Origin: Pelagibacterium luteolum | GTDB lineage: Bacteria > Pseudomonadota > Alphaproteobacteria > Rhizobiales > Devosiaceae | Reading direction: 5' to 3' | Assembly (NCBI RefSeq): GCF_900100665.1 | Contig: NZ_FNCS01000009.1 | Span: forward strand, 62,001 to 126,000 | DNA length: 64,000 nucleotides | In this document: piece by piece, positions 1-8,642 of the stretch | Layout of the letters: each line of letters begins with the position of its first letter | Position numbering within the stretch: the stretch's first letter is position 1 | Notes under the pieces: generated by a model | Told to the model about the DNA's origin: nothing | The model's database searches: none | The model's input: only the letters and a program-made list of their open reading frames with translations | Translations under genes and position numbers: made by a program

Positions 1-921
1 TGTCGCCTGGCCGTTGAGGATCAGCGAGCACTTTGCGGTGGTGCCGCCGATATCGAGTGCCAAAACATTGGGTTCTCCAATGATCCGGCCCAGTTCGGCT
101 GCCCCCCAAAAACCCGAGGCCGGACCGCTCTCAACCATGGTGATCGGGACCGCCTTGGTGGCTTCGAGGGAGTCGACACCGCAATTGGACTGCATGATAA
201 AGAGCTGCCCGCGATAGCCCTTGTCCTTGAGGCCGGTCTCGAGCTTTTCAAGGTAGCGCTGAGCTTTGGGCTGCACATAGGCGGAAAGAACGGTTGTGTT
301 TGTGCGTTCGTATTCGCGCCATTCGCGGGTGATTTGGTGGGACGCAACGACCGTGACGTCGGGCCAGCGCTTTTGCACCTCCGCGGCGAGTGCGACCTCA
401 TGGGCCGGGTTGGCGTAGGCATGGAGCAGGCAGATCGCGACCGCCTGGACGCCTTCGGCCCGGAAGAGCACGAGAGTCTCATCCAGCGCATCAAAGCTGA
501 GAGGAGTTACCTCGTTGCCGTGGTAATCCATGCGCCCCTCGATTTCGCGGCGCAGATATCGCTCCACGAACGGGGCAGGCTTTTGGTACATCAGGTTGAA
601 AAAGTCCGGCCGATTGCCGCGGCCAATCTCGAGGGAATCCCGGAACCCCTTGGTGGTGATCAGGCCCACTTTCGCGCCTTTGCGCTCGGTCAGAGCGTTT
701 ATGACGACTGTGGTGCCGTGGGCGAACATGTCGATCGCGCCGATATCGATGTTGGCGCGATCAAGGACGTTCAGGACGCCTTGTTCGAAATTGGGTGGCG
801 TGGTGTCCGATTTTGCGGTGCGGACCTTCTGCGTTCCGGTTTTCGTGTCTGTTTCGAAATAGACGAGGTCGGTGAAGGTGCCGCCGACATCGGTCGAAAC
901 ACGGGTCATTGTGTCAGCCAT
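1..921 (-). CDS. HyuA-type hydantoinase/oxoprolinase subunit A (partial, 3' end outside window)
   Basis: 307 codons are visible, starting at ATG 921 and remaining open to the window edge. The N-terminus shows the ASKHA nucleotide-binding motif DVGGTFTD (about residues 11-18). HGTTVVINA and a second phosphate motif DIGGTTAK close to the edge follow. This layout is typical of the HyuA/5-oxoprolinase/acetone-carboxylase family, which couples ATP hydrolysis to opening or carboxylation of a substrate; full members are about 680-700 residues. It is the last visible gene of the leftward operon, 100 bases after the ABC permease. It is a clear paralogue of the HyuA at 8643-10673. A HyuB partner may follow outside the window. 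The substrate cannot be told from sequence. Confidence 0.9.
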   Translation of the reverse strand, partial: MADTMTRVSTDVGGTFTDLVYFETDTKTGTQKVRTAKSDTTPPNFEQGVLNVLDRANIDIGAIDMFAHGTTVVINALTERKGAKVGLITTKGFRDSLEIGRGNRPDFFNLMYQKPAPFVERYLRREIEGRMDYHGNEVTPLSFDALDETLVLFRAEGVQAVAICLLHAYANPAHEVALAAEVQKRWPDVTVVASHQITREWREYERTNTTVLSAYVQPKAQRYLEKLETGLKDKGYRGQLFIMQSNCGVDSLEATKAVPITMVESGPASGFWGAAELGRIIGEPNVLALDIGGTTAKCSLILNGQAT

Positions 922-1021
922 CGCGGGTCTCCTGGCAAGACGGGAAGGGCGGCGGACATGCATCCGGAGCCGCCGATGTTGTGGACGGGGAGGCGCGTTG
1001 GACCAAGCCTCCCAAAGGGTG

Positions 1022-1996
1022 TCAGCGCCGAGAGGCAGAGGCGGCCAATGCGACAGCGATCACGATGATCACGCCGGTGGTCAGGTCCTTGAAGAACGGA
1101 TTGACGTTGAGGATGTTAAATCCGTTCCCGATCAAGGCAATCAGCAACACGCCGGAGACCGATCGCCAGACGGCACCCGAGCCACCCATGATGGAGGTCC
1201 CGCCAAGGATCACCGCCGCAATGGCCTCGAGCTCCATGCCCACGCCTGCTTGCGGCTCTGCCATCGATATTCGTGAGACACTGATCACCCCAGCGAGGCC
1301 AGCAGCACCGCCCGAGAGGCAAAATGTCATGATCTTGATCAGTTTTGTGCGGATGCCCGAAAGCAGCGCAGCTTCCTCATTTCCTCCGACGGCAAAGACC
1401 TTGCGCCCGAAGGTGGTATGATTGAGCAGAAAGGTCATCAAGGCCATGAATACAAACAGGACGATCACAGCAACGTTGACCATTCCGATACGTTCGCGGC
1501 CCAACCATGAAAATTCAGGAATCCGAACGGGGATGAGAGCGCCCCCGGTTATCAGGATCGCAATCCCGCGATAGACCAGACTTGTTGCGAGAGTGACCAG
1601 AAAGGAGTGGACGCCAAATCCGGTAATGATCATACCATTAATTCCGCCCAACATCAGCCCGATGACGGGACCTGCGACTATGGCAAGGTAGGGATCCACA
1701 TTGATGGCAAGCCAGCCGGCGGAAACCGAGGCCACACCAAATATTGCGCCGGTGGAAAGATCGAAACCGCCCCCAATGATCACCAGTGTCAAAGCGCAGG
1801 CGATTATGGCAAGCGGAGCGCTCTGATTGAGAATGTTGAGCAGGTTGCGTGCTGTGAGGAAATTTTCAGAAGCGAAACTCAGCCCGATTAAAAGAGCGCC
1901 GATAATGATCAGCACGCCGTATTGGCGGGCAAAGTCGCCCACGGCAATCCAGTTGACGCTACGTCTCTTGCTAGTTGGCAAATGTGTTTCGCTCAT
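1022..1996 (-). CDS. ABC transporter permease, ribose/sugar type (BPD_transp_2)
   Basis: 324-residue hydrophobic protein with about eight to ten membrane segments and the RbsC/XylH-like stretch LTLVIIGGGFDLSTGAIFG, followed by GVHSFLVTLATS and the C-terminal AVVLGGTSIMGGSG-like region typical of sugar permeases of the CUT2 class. The start chosen is ATG 1996, because its first four bases form an ATGA overlap with the stop of the ATP-binding gene upstream, which implies translational coupling. An upstream in-frame extension would overlap that gene by 90 bases. It forms the membrane channel of the importer made with 1993-3528 and 3595-4587. The substrate is unknown, although the amidohydrolase/hydantoinase setting argues against a plain pentose. 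Confidence 0.92.
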   Translation of the reverse strand: MSETHLPTSKRRSVNWIAVGDFARQYGVLIIIGALLIGLSFASENFLTARNLLNILNQSAPLAIIACALTLVIIGGGFDLSTGAIFGVASVSAGWLAINVDPYLAIVAGPVIGLMLGGINGMIITGFGVHSFLVTLATSLVYRGIAILITGGALIPVRIPEFSWLGRERIGMVNVAVIVLFVFMALMTFLLNHTTFGRKVFAVGGNEEAALLSGIRTKLIKIMTFCLSGGAAGLAGVISVSRISMAEPQAGVGMELEAIAAVILGGTSIMGGSGAVWRSVSGVLLIALIGNGFNILNVNPFFKDLTTGVIIVIAVALAASASRR

Positions 1997-3528
1997 ACGG
2001 CGATTCCCTCTTTTGGGTGTTTTTCCTGACCCTGTTGGCGAAAGATATGTTTGAGCGCATCTTGGACGGTAAGCTCGCGGCAATCGGCTTGGGCAAAAAT
2101 TTGACCCTCGCTCATCAGATACCCGCGATGGGAGAGGTTGATGACTTCTTCGAGCTCTGAGGAGATCAGCAATACCCCAACGCCTGCTGCTGCCATTTCC
2201 ACAATGAACTCATGAATACGCTGGCGGGCGCCGATATCGACGCCGCGACTGGGCTCATCAAGAATTAGTAGTTTAGGCCGTTCCACTGCCCATTTTGACA
2301 GCAGGACCTTTTGCTGATTGCCGCCGGAGTAGAATGCGACTTCCCCGTCAACCTTGCCTGGAACTATTCCGAAATGGTCAATCATCTTGGCGACGCGATC
2401 GCGTTCTCGGCGACGGTTGACGACGCCCATTCGGCTGATCTGTTCAAGTGAGGCCAAACTAACATTGGGGCGGGTCGTTTGGCTCAGAACGAGACCTTCT
2501 TTGCGTCGGTCTTCCGGCACAAGCGCAACGCCCTTCTTTACGGCCTGGTGGATGGTGAGGTTCTTCTGGACGTCGCCGTCGAGGACGTAGGTGCCCCACA
2601 GTAAGCGGTCTGCTCCAAAGAGCGCGCGTCCCACTTCGGTGCGTCCGGCACCCACCAGACCGATTAGACCCACGATCTCGCCTGGCCGGATGGAAAGGGA
2701 GATATTGCTGAGCCCGCTTGTGGTCGCAACCTCGCGCATTTCAGCGATTGGTGGCACCGAGTCCGCTGGAGCAGGGGGGAGCTGAGGCCAACTAATTTCT
2801 GATGCTTTGCCCAGCATTGAGTCGACCAGAGATTGCTTGGTCTCGCCTGCGATGGCGTCTGTCCTTATAACTTCTCCATCGCGCATCACTGTGACCCGAT
2901 CACAGGTTGACAGGATGTGGTCCAGGAAGTGGCTGACATAGATAATGGTCGTGCCACGTGATTTGAGACGGGCGATCAGACCATGGAGGCGATCGGCCTC
3001 GTCCTCGGTCAGCGAGGAGGTGGGCTCGTCCATGATAATGACATTTGCCTCTCGTGCGACTGCGCGCATGATCTCGACCTTCTGTCGCTCCGCAATTCGC
3101 AGCGATGCCACTTTCGCATTGGGGTCGAGTCCGAATTCGCAAGTCTGTTCAAGGGTCTTGAATCTCGAGAGGTCGCCCTTGACCAGCACTCCGGCGCGAT
3201 TAGTTTCCTGCCCAAGAAACACGTTCTGCAGAACCGTTAGCTCCGGAACGAGCTGCAGCTCTTGATGAATCATGGCGACGCCACGTTTCAGGGCATCGCG
3301 AGGTGAAAACCGTGTAACTGTGTCTCCTTCGATCTCCAAAGTTCCTTCATCCGCTGAATAGTATCCGCCAATGATCTTGCCGACGCTTGATTTGCCAGCG
3401 CCGTTTTCACCCACAAGGGCGTGCACAGTACCTTTGTAAAAATCGATCGTGATATCGTTGAGGATACGTGTGCCGCCAAAGCTCTTGGCGACGCCTTTTA
3501 CACGAACGGCAACTTCAGATGCGGTCAT
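1993..3528 (-). CDS. ABC transporter ATP-binding protein, RbsA-like (two ATPase domains)
   Basis: 511-residue tandem ATPase. Domain 1 has Walker A GENGAGKSS, a signature variant RIAERQKVEI and Walker B IIMDEPTSSL. Domain 2 has the degenerate P-loop GLVGAGRTE usual for RbsA/MglA proteins, signature SGGNQQKV and Walker B LLILDEPSRGVD. Length fits the CUT2 family (about 500). Two ATG codons lie at 3534 and 3528. GGAAAGG sits directly against the first but six bases before the second, so 3528 is preferred. The gene overlaps the permease by ATGA and follows the binding protein by about 66 bases. Confidence 0.93.
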   Translation of the reverse strand: MTASEVAVRVKGVAKSFGGTRILNDITIDFYKGTVHALVGENGAGKSSVGKIIGGYYSADEGTLEIEGDTVTRFSPRDALKRGVAMIHQELQLVPELTVLQNVFLGQETNRAGVLVKGDLSRFKTLEQTCEFGLDPNAKVASLRIAERQKVEIMRAVAREANVIIMDEPTSSLTEDEADRLHGLIARLKSRGTTIIYVSHFLDHILSTCDRVTVMRDGEVIRTDAIAGETKQSLVDSMLGKASEISWPQLPPAPADSVPPIAEMREVATTSGLSNISLSIRPGEIVGLIGLVGAGRTEVGRALFGADRLLWGTYVLDGDVQKNLTIHQAVKKGVALVPEDRRKEGLVLSQTTRPNVSLASLEQISRMGVVNRRRERDRVAKMIDHFGIVPGKVDGEVAFYSGGNQQKVLLSKWAVERPKLLILDEPSRGVDIGARQRIHEFIVEMAAAGVGVLLISSELEEVINLSHRGYLMSEGQIFAQADCRELTVQDALKHIFRQQGQEKHPKEGIAV

Positions 3529-3594
3529 GGCCATCCTTTCCGCTTTCGGTTACAGGTCGGCGCCGTAAAAGCGCCGACCCGAAAACAGACTAGA

Positions 3595-4587
3595 TCAACC
3601 CTGCCATTCTGCTTCAAAGTCGGGATTTTCCTCGAGCCATTCCTGAGTCACAATGACCGGAGACTCCCCGAGCTTGGATTCATCGATCCAGGTCTCGACT
3701 TCTTCGCCTCTGATGGCAGCGACAATGGAGTGCAGCGCAGCTTCGCCCATGGACCGAGGAAACTGTGCGAGCGAAGCATCCCACATTCCAGAGCGAATGG
3801 CATCGACAGCGATCTGGTTAAGCCCGGCACCGATGAGATAAATATCTTCGAGGTCCAAGCCCGCGTCCTGAATAGCGATTTCTGCGCCCATCAGGTGCTG
3901 GTCAGCGTTCGATAGTACAACGTCGACATCGCGATTTGACTGCAGAATATCCTGCATCGCCGTCATCGAGGTTTCCGGGCTATAATTGCCCTCACCGGTC
4001 GCCACGATTTCGATGTTGTCATGTTCTCCCAGAACGGTCTGGTACGTTTCGTAGCGCAGATTGTCGAACGGGAAGACCAGCTGGCCGATCAGCACAACCA
4101 CCTTGCAAGGATCGATGTCCTCACAATACGCGACGACGTCTTCAGCTTGACGTCGCGCTCCGATCGAGGGGTCGGACGCAACCGTGGTGACCAGGCCTTC
4201 AACCTGGGGCTCCATGTTGGAAAGGTCAGGACCAATGGGGAACAAGGTAGCAGCCGTTTTTACACCGGCGTTCGCGGCGGTTTCGAGTGCAGTCGCAATG
4301 CCGACGGTGTCATTGGGCGTGACGATCATGCCCTCAAAACGTTGGGCCGCAACGAGATCTTCAACCTGGCTGAACTGCACGGGGGCAGAGAACTCCCCGT
4401 CAAATATCTCGACCGACACGTTGTCGTATTCCGCGGCTGCGCGCTGGATGCCGTCATAGATGGCTTGATTGAACCCGTTCTGGCTGGACGACGCCAGATA
4501 CGCAATGGATATTGAGTCGTCCTGTGCCAACGCTGGCAGTGGTGTGAGAGCCGTTGCGAGTACGGCAAGTTTGGTCATTGTCTTCAT
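3595..4587 (-). CDS. Periplasmic sugar-type substrate-binding protein (PBP1/Peripla_BP_4)
   Basis: 330 residues with a cleavable signal peptide (cut after ALA, about residue 21, mature start QDDSISIAYL). SSSQNGFNQAIYDGIQRAA near the N-terminus and FEGMIVTPNDT further on are typical of ribose/rhizopine-type binding proteins; length is normal. A GGGAG ribosome site lies nine bases before ATG 4587. This is the ligand-capture protein for the importer downstream. It is preceded by the GAF gene with a gap of about 30 bases, so it belongs to the same leftward operon. Confidence 0.92.
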   Translation of the reverse strand: MKTMTKLAVLATALTPLPALAQDDSISIAYLASSSQNGFNQAIYDGIQRAAAEYDNVSVEIFDGEFSAPVQFSQVEDLVAAQRFEGMIVTPNDTVGIATALETAANAGVKTAATLFPIGPDLSNMEPQVEGLVTTVASDPSIGARRQAEDVVAYCEDIDPCKVVVLIGQLVFPFDNLRYETYQTVLGEHDNIEIVATGEGNYSPETSMTAMQDILQSNRDVDVVLSNADQHLMGAEIAIQDAGLDLEDIYLIGAGLNQIAVDAIRSGMWDASLAQFPRSMGEAALHSIVAAIRGEEVETWIDESKLGESPVIVTQEWLEENPDFEAEWQG

Positions 4588-4616
4588 AGTTGAAATCTCC
4601 CTTTGAACTATGAGTG

Positions 4617-5201
4617 TTAGATATGTGGGCGCGCCTCATGGATTGGACGCGCGCCTTCGGTGATCGCCCCTTGAGAAGTGGGGCGGCCAAGGAAGTTCGC
4701 AGACTCAGGCCCCTCAGCCATGAGTAAGAGAAAACTTAAAGTTACGAGCGGCTGCCACTTCATGGCTTCGGCGACGCGCGCCGGCGTGTAGTGGCCAGTT
4801 TTTTCAAGAAGATTGATCGTGCCGAGGACTTTGCCGTTCGCCACTGCCGGCAAGTTGAGATTGGATCCATAGCCCAAGGCTTGGATGTGCTCCCAGTCAA
4901 AGAAGACTTCTGCGAGCTCTTCAATCGTTGTGCTTGAAAAAGGCTGCGCGGATTCGATCACCAACTGGTAGAACCGATTGCGGTCGAGCCGTTTGAAGTT
5001 GCCAAGGGCGTAGGCAACGTCGTTGTCAGTAAAGACGCGTCGGGTGCGCATTGTCCGCAAGTCGTAAAGTGACGCGGTCATCAGTCCGCATCCAACCTCG
5101 CGGATCAGCCCATCGCGCACATAGGCGAACAAGGACACGGCAGATCGTGGTTGGGATAGCGTCTGGCAAATTTTGTCTGCGTCGTAAATGTCATCACTCA
5201 T
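4617..5201 (-). CDS. Small GAF-domain protein, paralogue of 12444-12953
   Basis: 194 residues, essentially one GAF domain. The best conserved part is NLNLPAVANGKVLGTINLLE (about residues 115-135), matching VNVPIVVKGAVIGTLNCLS in the second GAF protein of the locus. No DNA-binding, kinase or cyclase domain is attached. Small stand-alone GAF proteins near hydantoinase/amidohydrolase genes are poorly characterised; a ligand sensor or a small enzyme akin to free-methionine sulfoxide reductase are both possible, and I cannot choose between them. The start ATG 5201 overlaps the amidohydrolase stop as ATGA (5198-5201). The last about 20 residues are polar and outside the domain. Confidence 0.75.
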   Translation of the reverse strand: MSDDIYDADKICQTLSQPRSAVSLFAYVRDGLIREVGCGLMTASLYDLRTMRTRRVFTDNDVAYALGNFKRLDRNRFYQLVIESAQPFSSTTIEELAEVFFDWEHIQALGYGSNLNLPAVANGKVLGTINLLEKTGHYTPARVAEAMKWQPLVTLSFLLLMAEGPESANFLGRPTSQGAITEGARPIHEARPHI

Positions 5202-6442
5202 AGGCGACCGCCTCGCACGTGAGCCGTTTCGCGTACGGTACGCCCGGACTTTATGACCCGTGTGAGATAGGTTTGAGGCTCGCCAAGAATGGTGACGTCG
5301 GCGAATGGATCGGCATTGACGACGATCATGTCGGCGCGGGCGCCCTCTTTAATGATCCCAGCCCGTCCCTCCAGCCCACACAGACGCGAACCCACCTCGG
5401 TTGCGCTGCGGATGATCTGTGCTGGGCTGAGCACTTTTGCAAGCAGGTCAAATTCCATGCCGCCATATTTGCGCAATTGGCCTAGGAGATCGGTACCAAA
5501 CGCCATGGACAGGCCCGCATCGCGCATAATGGCAAGGCTCTCCAACCCCCGATCACGAACCACATCAATCTTTGCCTGTTCGGCTTTCCCGAGCCCAAGC
5601 GCGGCGCCTTCAAGCTTGAGCCCCTCGTAGGCGACCAGCGTTGGAACGGCGATACATCCCGCATCTGCTGCGCGCTTGGCGGTTTCGGGCGTAATTAGGT
5701 TGCAGTGCTCAAGGGAATGGACTCCGAGATCCACACAACGACGAATAGCGGCATCATGATAGACATGGGCAGCAACATAGGTGTTGGCATTACTCGCTTC
5801 CTCGACCATTGCCAGGATCTCCGCGTCGGAATACTGGATGGAGTCGATGGGATCATTGGGTGACGATACCCCGCCATTGGCCATGACCTTGATGAATTTG
5901 GCGCCTTCCTTGAGCAACTTGCGGCATGTGGCGCGGACGTTATCGACACCGTCGACAAGAATGCCCATGTTCCCCAGCCGCCATCCCAGAGCGTCGGGGC
6001 GGATGTCGGTGCGTTCACGCAGATCGGTGTGGCCGCCTGTCATAGAAAGGCCCTTGCCACAGATGACGAGGTTGGGGCCGTCGATATAACCGTCTTCCAC
6101 GGCGCGTACGAGGCCCAAGTCGGCACCACCCAGATCGCGCACTGTGGTAAATCCGCGAGACAGAAGCTCTTCCATCACCGCCCCGGCGCGAAACGCGGCC
6201 AGGGAATCTGGGGCGATCGCATTGCTCCAGAGGTCCAGGGTGTGAGCGACAACGTGGAAATGACTGTCGATCAGACCTGGCATGAGCGTCTGCCCCCCAA
6301 GATCGATGATCTCGGCATTGGCCGGCGCAAGCTGGCCAATGCTTGCGATTGTGTCGCCGTCAGTTGTTACGGTCGTCGGCTCTGTGAGCGCCTCACGCTG
6401 GAAATCGAGCAACCGGGCGTTGGTATAAGATGTAACGGTCAT
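5198..6442 (-). CDS. Metal-dependent amidohydrolase, prolidase/imidazolonepropionase-like
   Basis: 414-residue TIM-barrel amidohydrolase. Metal-binding HxH is in LIDSHFHVV (about residue 60), the candidate carbamylated lysine is in AKFIKVMANGG, later histidines are in VAAHVYHD and SLEHCN, and the catalytic Asp is in AFGTDLLG. The pattern fits the COG1228 group that includes Xaa-Pro/Xaa-Lys dipeptidases and imidazolonepropionase. ATG 6442 is chosen because it begins the conserved N-terminal beta-sandwich (TNARLLDF); an upstream ATG at 6478 adds 12 residues with no support. It lies 100 bases after the GntR-M24 gene and is coupled to the GAF gene. Probable role: hydrolysis of an amide or cyclic amide taken up by the ABC system. 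Confidence 0.88.
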   Translation of the reverse strand: MTVTSYTNARLLDFQREALTEPTTVTTDGDTIASIGQLAPANAEIIDLGGQTLMPGLIDSHFHVVAHTLDLWSNAIAPDSLAAFRAGAVMEELLSRGFTTVRDLGGADLGLVRAVEDGYIDGPNLVICGKGLSMTGGHTDLRERTDIRPDALGWRLGNMGILVDGVDNVRATCRKLLKEGAKFIKVMANGGVSSPNDPIDSIQYSDAEILAMVEEASNANTYVAAHVYHDAAIRRCVDLGVHSLEHCNLITPETAKRAADAGCIAVPTLVAYEGLKLEGAALGLGKAEQAKIDVVRDRGLESLAIMRDAGLSMAFGTDLLGQLRKYGGMEFDLLAKVLSPAQIIRSATEVGSRLCGLEGRAGIIKEGARADMIVVNADPFADVTILGEPQTYLTRVIKSGRTVRETAHVRGGRL

Positions 6443-6542
6443 ACAGTTCCCACGCGATAAGCTGTGTGCGCCACACATCGAATTCCCGTCGACCGGCCAT
6501 TGTGTGGGGCGCGCGCCAGTTCGACACTGCTGAGCTTATGTT

Positions 6543-8408
6543 TCATCGGCCAATCACCTGAAGTTCCCGCGGCAGGGACGTCAGAGATTTGGCGCCACTA
6601 TCGGTCACCAGAACGTCGTCCTCGATCCGGACGCCGATAACGTCGGGTTCGTAAAGTCCCGGTTCGATGGTAATGACCATCCCTTCTTGGAGCGTTTCAT
6701 GGTTGCCAACCATAAGCTGGGGGGCTTCGTGAATGTCGAGACCGAGCCCGTGGCCGACCTTATGTCGAATGTTGGCGTCGTAACCGGCATCGCGCAGCAC
6801 CGATTGCACAGCGTGATCGAGATCGTGGATGGCAATTCCTGGCGCGACCATCTCGCGTCCAACGCGATTGGCTTCAAGGACGACCTCGTAGAGGCGACGA
6901 TGGGGTTCCGGCACTTCCTCGCAAAAATAGGTCCGGGTAATATCCGCGCTGTATCCGTTCAGCTTGGCTCCGAAGTCGAACAACAGAGCGTCACCTGGTT
7001 TTAGTATGCGTTCCGAGGATGGAATGCCGTGGCAATCTGCGGACGCTCCACCTGCAAGAACGATCAGGTCAAAGCCGGGCCCGTCAGCGCCACGCGCCAG
7101 CATTTCGATCTGCAGGCGAGCCCGGATTTCGGTTTCGCTGTTGCCGGCACGCACTTGCGCCAGCGTCGCCACCAAGGCTGCCTCACTCAAATCGACCGCC
7201 CGCTGTATCGCCGAGACCTCTTCGGGCTCTTTGATCAATCGCAGCGATGCCAGCATTGCCGTTCCATCGCTCACAGCACTGCCGAAAGCGGCGCTGAGCG
7301 CTGCTGCTTCGAACTGGCGCATCCGGTTGCCCTCAACGGCCAAGGGTGCGTAACCGACCTGTTTGGCAAGCTCTGCAAGAGCGTCGGAATATCCGTCGGA
7401 GTCCTGCCAATAGACCGTGTGCGCGTGTGGTACTTCTGCCGCCCAACGATCACGCTCCAGCGCCGGGATAGCCGCGTGCACATCGCCTTCGGCGGTAACG
7501 ATAAGAATGGTAGGGCGCTCCATGAGCGCGAGGCTGACACCAGTGAGATAGTAAAAATTTGGACCGGGAACGAAGGCAATTGCAGGGCAGTCTGCGGCCT
7601 TGAGCAGTTTCGAGAGTTTGGCGATCCGTTGACTGTTGTCCATGAGCGGAGCGTCTTTCATCTTTTCGGGGGGGGCGGCGTGCGAGAGCGGAGAGGTGAC
7701 CAAATCCACCTCGTCGGCAATCGACGGTTCAAGCGATGACTTGATGACGGACAAGATAGCGGCCAGCATTTCGCCGGCGATCTTGTTACAGGCTACTGTG
7801 TCATTGACCCTTATGGCCGTGATCATGGCGCGATGAGTTGTAGTTTGGTGAGCAAGATCGGCAGCGCTGGCGTAGGGAAAATAATGCAGCAGTAGCGTGC
7901 GTCGACCGGCATCGAGACACAGCGGGTAATAGCGGCCCAGAAAGAAATTGCGGGCCACTTCTCCATAGCCGCGCTGGAGATGCAGCATGGCTTTTGCGAT
8001 ACCCAAGATATCACCGGCTTCAATCGCCACTTCAAATTGGACGACACGGTCGTCGAGGTCGACGAGATCATCGGGGGTGCGACGATGAGCGGCGTCAACG
8101 CACACGGCTCGGGTAAGAATCAGCCAAGTATCGAGAAGGTCGTTAAGCCGGTGCATCGTCAGCGGTGCAACGATAGAGGCGCGGTTGGGCAAGACGTGAA
8201 CCAGGCCTTCTCCGGAGAGCATGAAGAGCGCCTCGCGCACGGGGGTGCGCGAGAGGTTGAACTCTTTGGCGATTCCCACTTCGTCTAGGCCAGAACCAGG
8301 TTCGCGCTGGAGATTGAAGATCTCTTCGCGCAGGGCTTGATAGACTGTGGTGGCGCCGCGTTCGCGTCGTACCGCTGCCGATTTTTCCGATTCATCGAGC
8401 TTGGACAT
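6543..8408 (-). CDS. GntR (FCD-type) regulator fused in frame to an M24 metallopeptidase
   Basis: 621 residues. Residues about 17-88 are a GntR winged helix (EFNLSRTPVREALF is the recognition region), and about 90-240 an FCD-like helical ligand domain. Residues 256-621 are a creatinase_N plus M24 enzyme retaining all five metal ligands: Asp in LLFDFGA, Asp in YSADITRTY, His in GHGLGLDIHE, Glu in TIEPGLY and Glu in VRIEDDV. It therefore resembles Xaa-Pro aminopeptidase rather than metal-free creatinase. Start ATG 8408 has AGGAA seven bases upstream. The domains are joined across a C8 run (7668-7675). With C7 the regulator would end at TGA and the enzyme would begin at ATG 7661 in an ATGA overlap. 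The fusion may therefore be real, phase-variable or a sequencing artefact. As the first gene of the operon it probably autoregulates the divergent promoters. Confidence 0.85.
   Translation of the reverse strand: MSKLDESEKSAAVRRERGATTVYQALREEIFNLQREPGSGLDEVGIAKEFNLSRTPVREALFMLSGEGLVHVLPNRASIVAPLTMHRLNDLLDTWLILTRAVCVDAAHRRTPDDLVDLDDRVVQFEVAIEAGDILGIAKAMLHLQRGYGEVARNFFLGRYYPLCLDAGRRTLLLHYFPYASAADLAHQTTTHRAMITAIRVNDTVACNKIAGEMLAAILSVIKSSLEPSIADEVDLVTSPLSHAAPPEKMKDAPLMDNSQRIAKLSKLLKAADCPAIAFVPGPNFYYLTGVSLALMERPTILIVTAEGDVHAAIPALERDRWAAEVPHAHTVYWQDSDGYSDALAELAKQVGYAPLAVEGNRMRQFEAAALSAAFGSAVSDGTAMLASLRLIKEPEEVSAIQRAVDLSEAALVATLAQVRAGNSETEIRARLQIEMLARGADGPGFDLIVLAGGASADCHGIPSSERILKPGDALLFDFGAKLNGYSADITRTYFCEEVPEPHRRLYEVVLEANRVGREMVAPGIAIHDLDHAVQSVLRDAGYDANIRHKVGHGLGLDIHEAPQLMVGNHETLQEGMVITIEPGLYEPDVIGVRIEDDVLVTDSGAKSLTSLPRELQVIGR
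7668..7675. other. Eight-base G/C homopolymer at the GntR/M24 junction
   Basis: Eight consecutive G on the plus strand (C8 on the coding strand) encode part of the linker A-A-P-P-E-K between regulator and peptidase. Removing one base gives A-A-P-P-K-R-stop. That stop (TGA, 7658-7660) overlaps ATG 7661, which opens MKDAPLMDNSQ, the natural N-terminus of an M24 protein. Confidence 0.85.
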
Positions 8409-8455
8409 TCGGACAGTTCCTGTTCCTTGGGCCTCGCCTCCACCCAAAGAGGCTA

Positions 8456-8491
8456 GCATAAAGTTTGTATTATTGTCTTGCATAAAGTTTG
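8456..8491. promoter_or_regulatory. Two 12-bp direct repeats, candidate operators of the divergent promoter
   Basis: GCATAAAGTTTG occurs exactly at 8456-8467 and again at 8480-8491, a 24-bp step. Both lie in the 234-base gap between the GntR-M24 start (8408) and the hyuA start (8643), in an AT-rich patch where promoters are expected. They are candidate binding sites for the GntR protein encoded alongside. This is inferred from position and exact repetition; FCD-type regulators more often use palindromes. Confidence 0.5.
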
Positions 8492-8642
8492 CACGCAACT
8501 TAGCATCTTGGCAATGGGTTGCGGGAGACCCCCGTGAAACGGGCGTCTTCTGTGGTGCGCGCGCTGTTACCAGCGTGCGTAAACCTCGAAAATTGACCCC
8601 GCTTAACCGGGGCATGGGATCATCAAAGGAGAGGTTGGTAGA

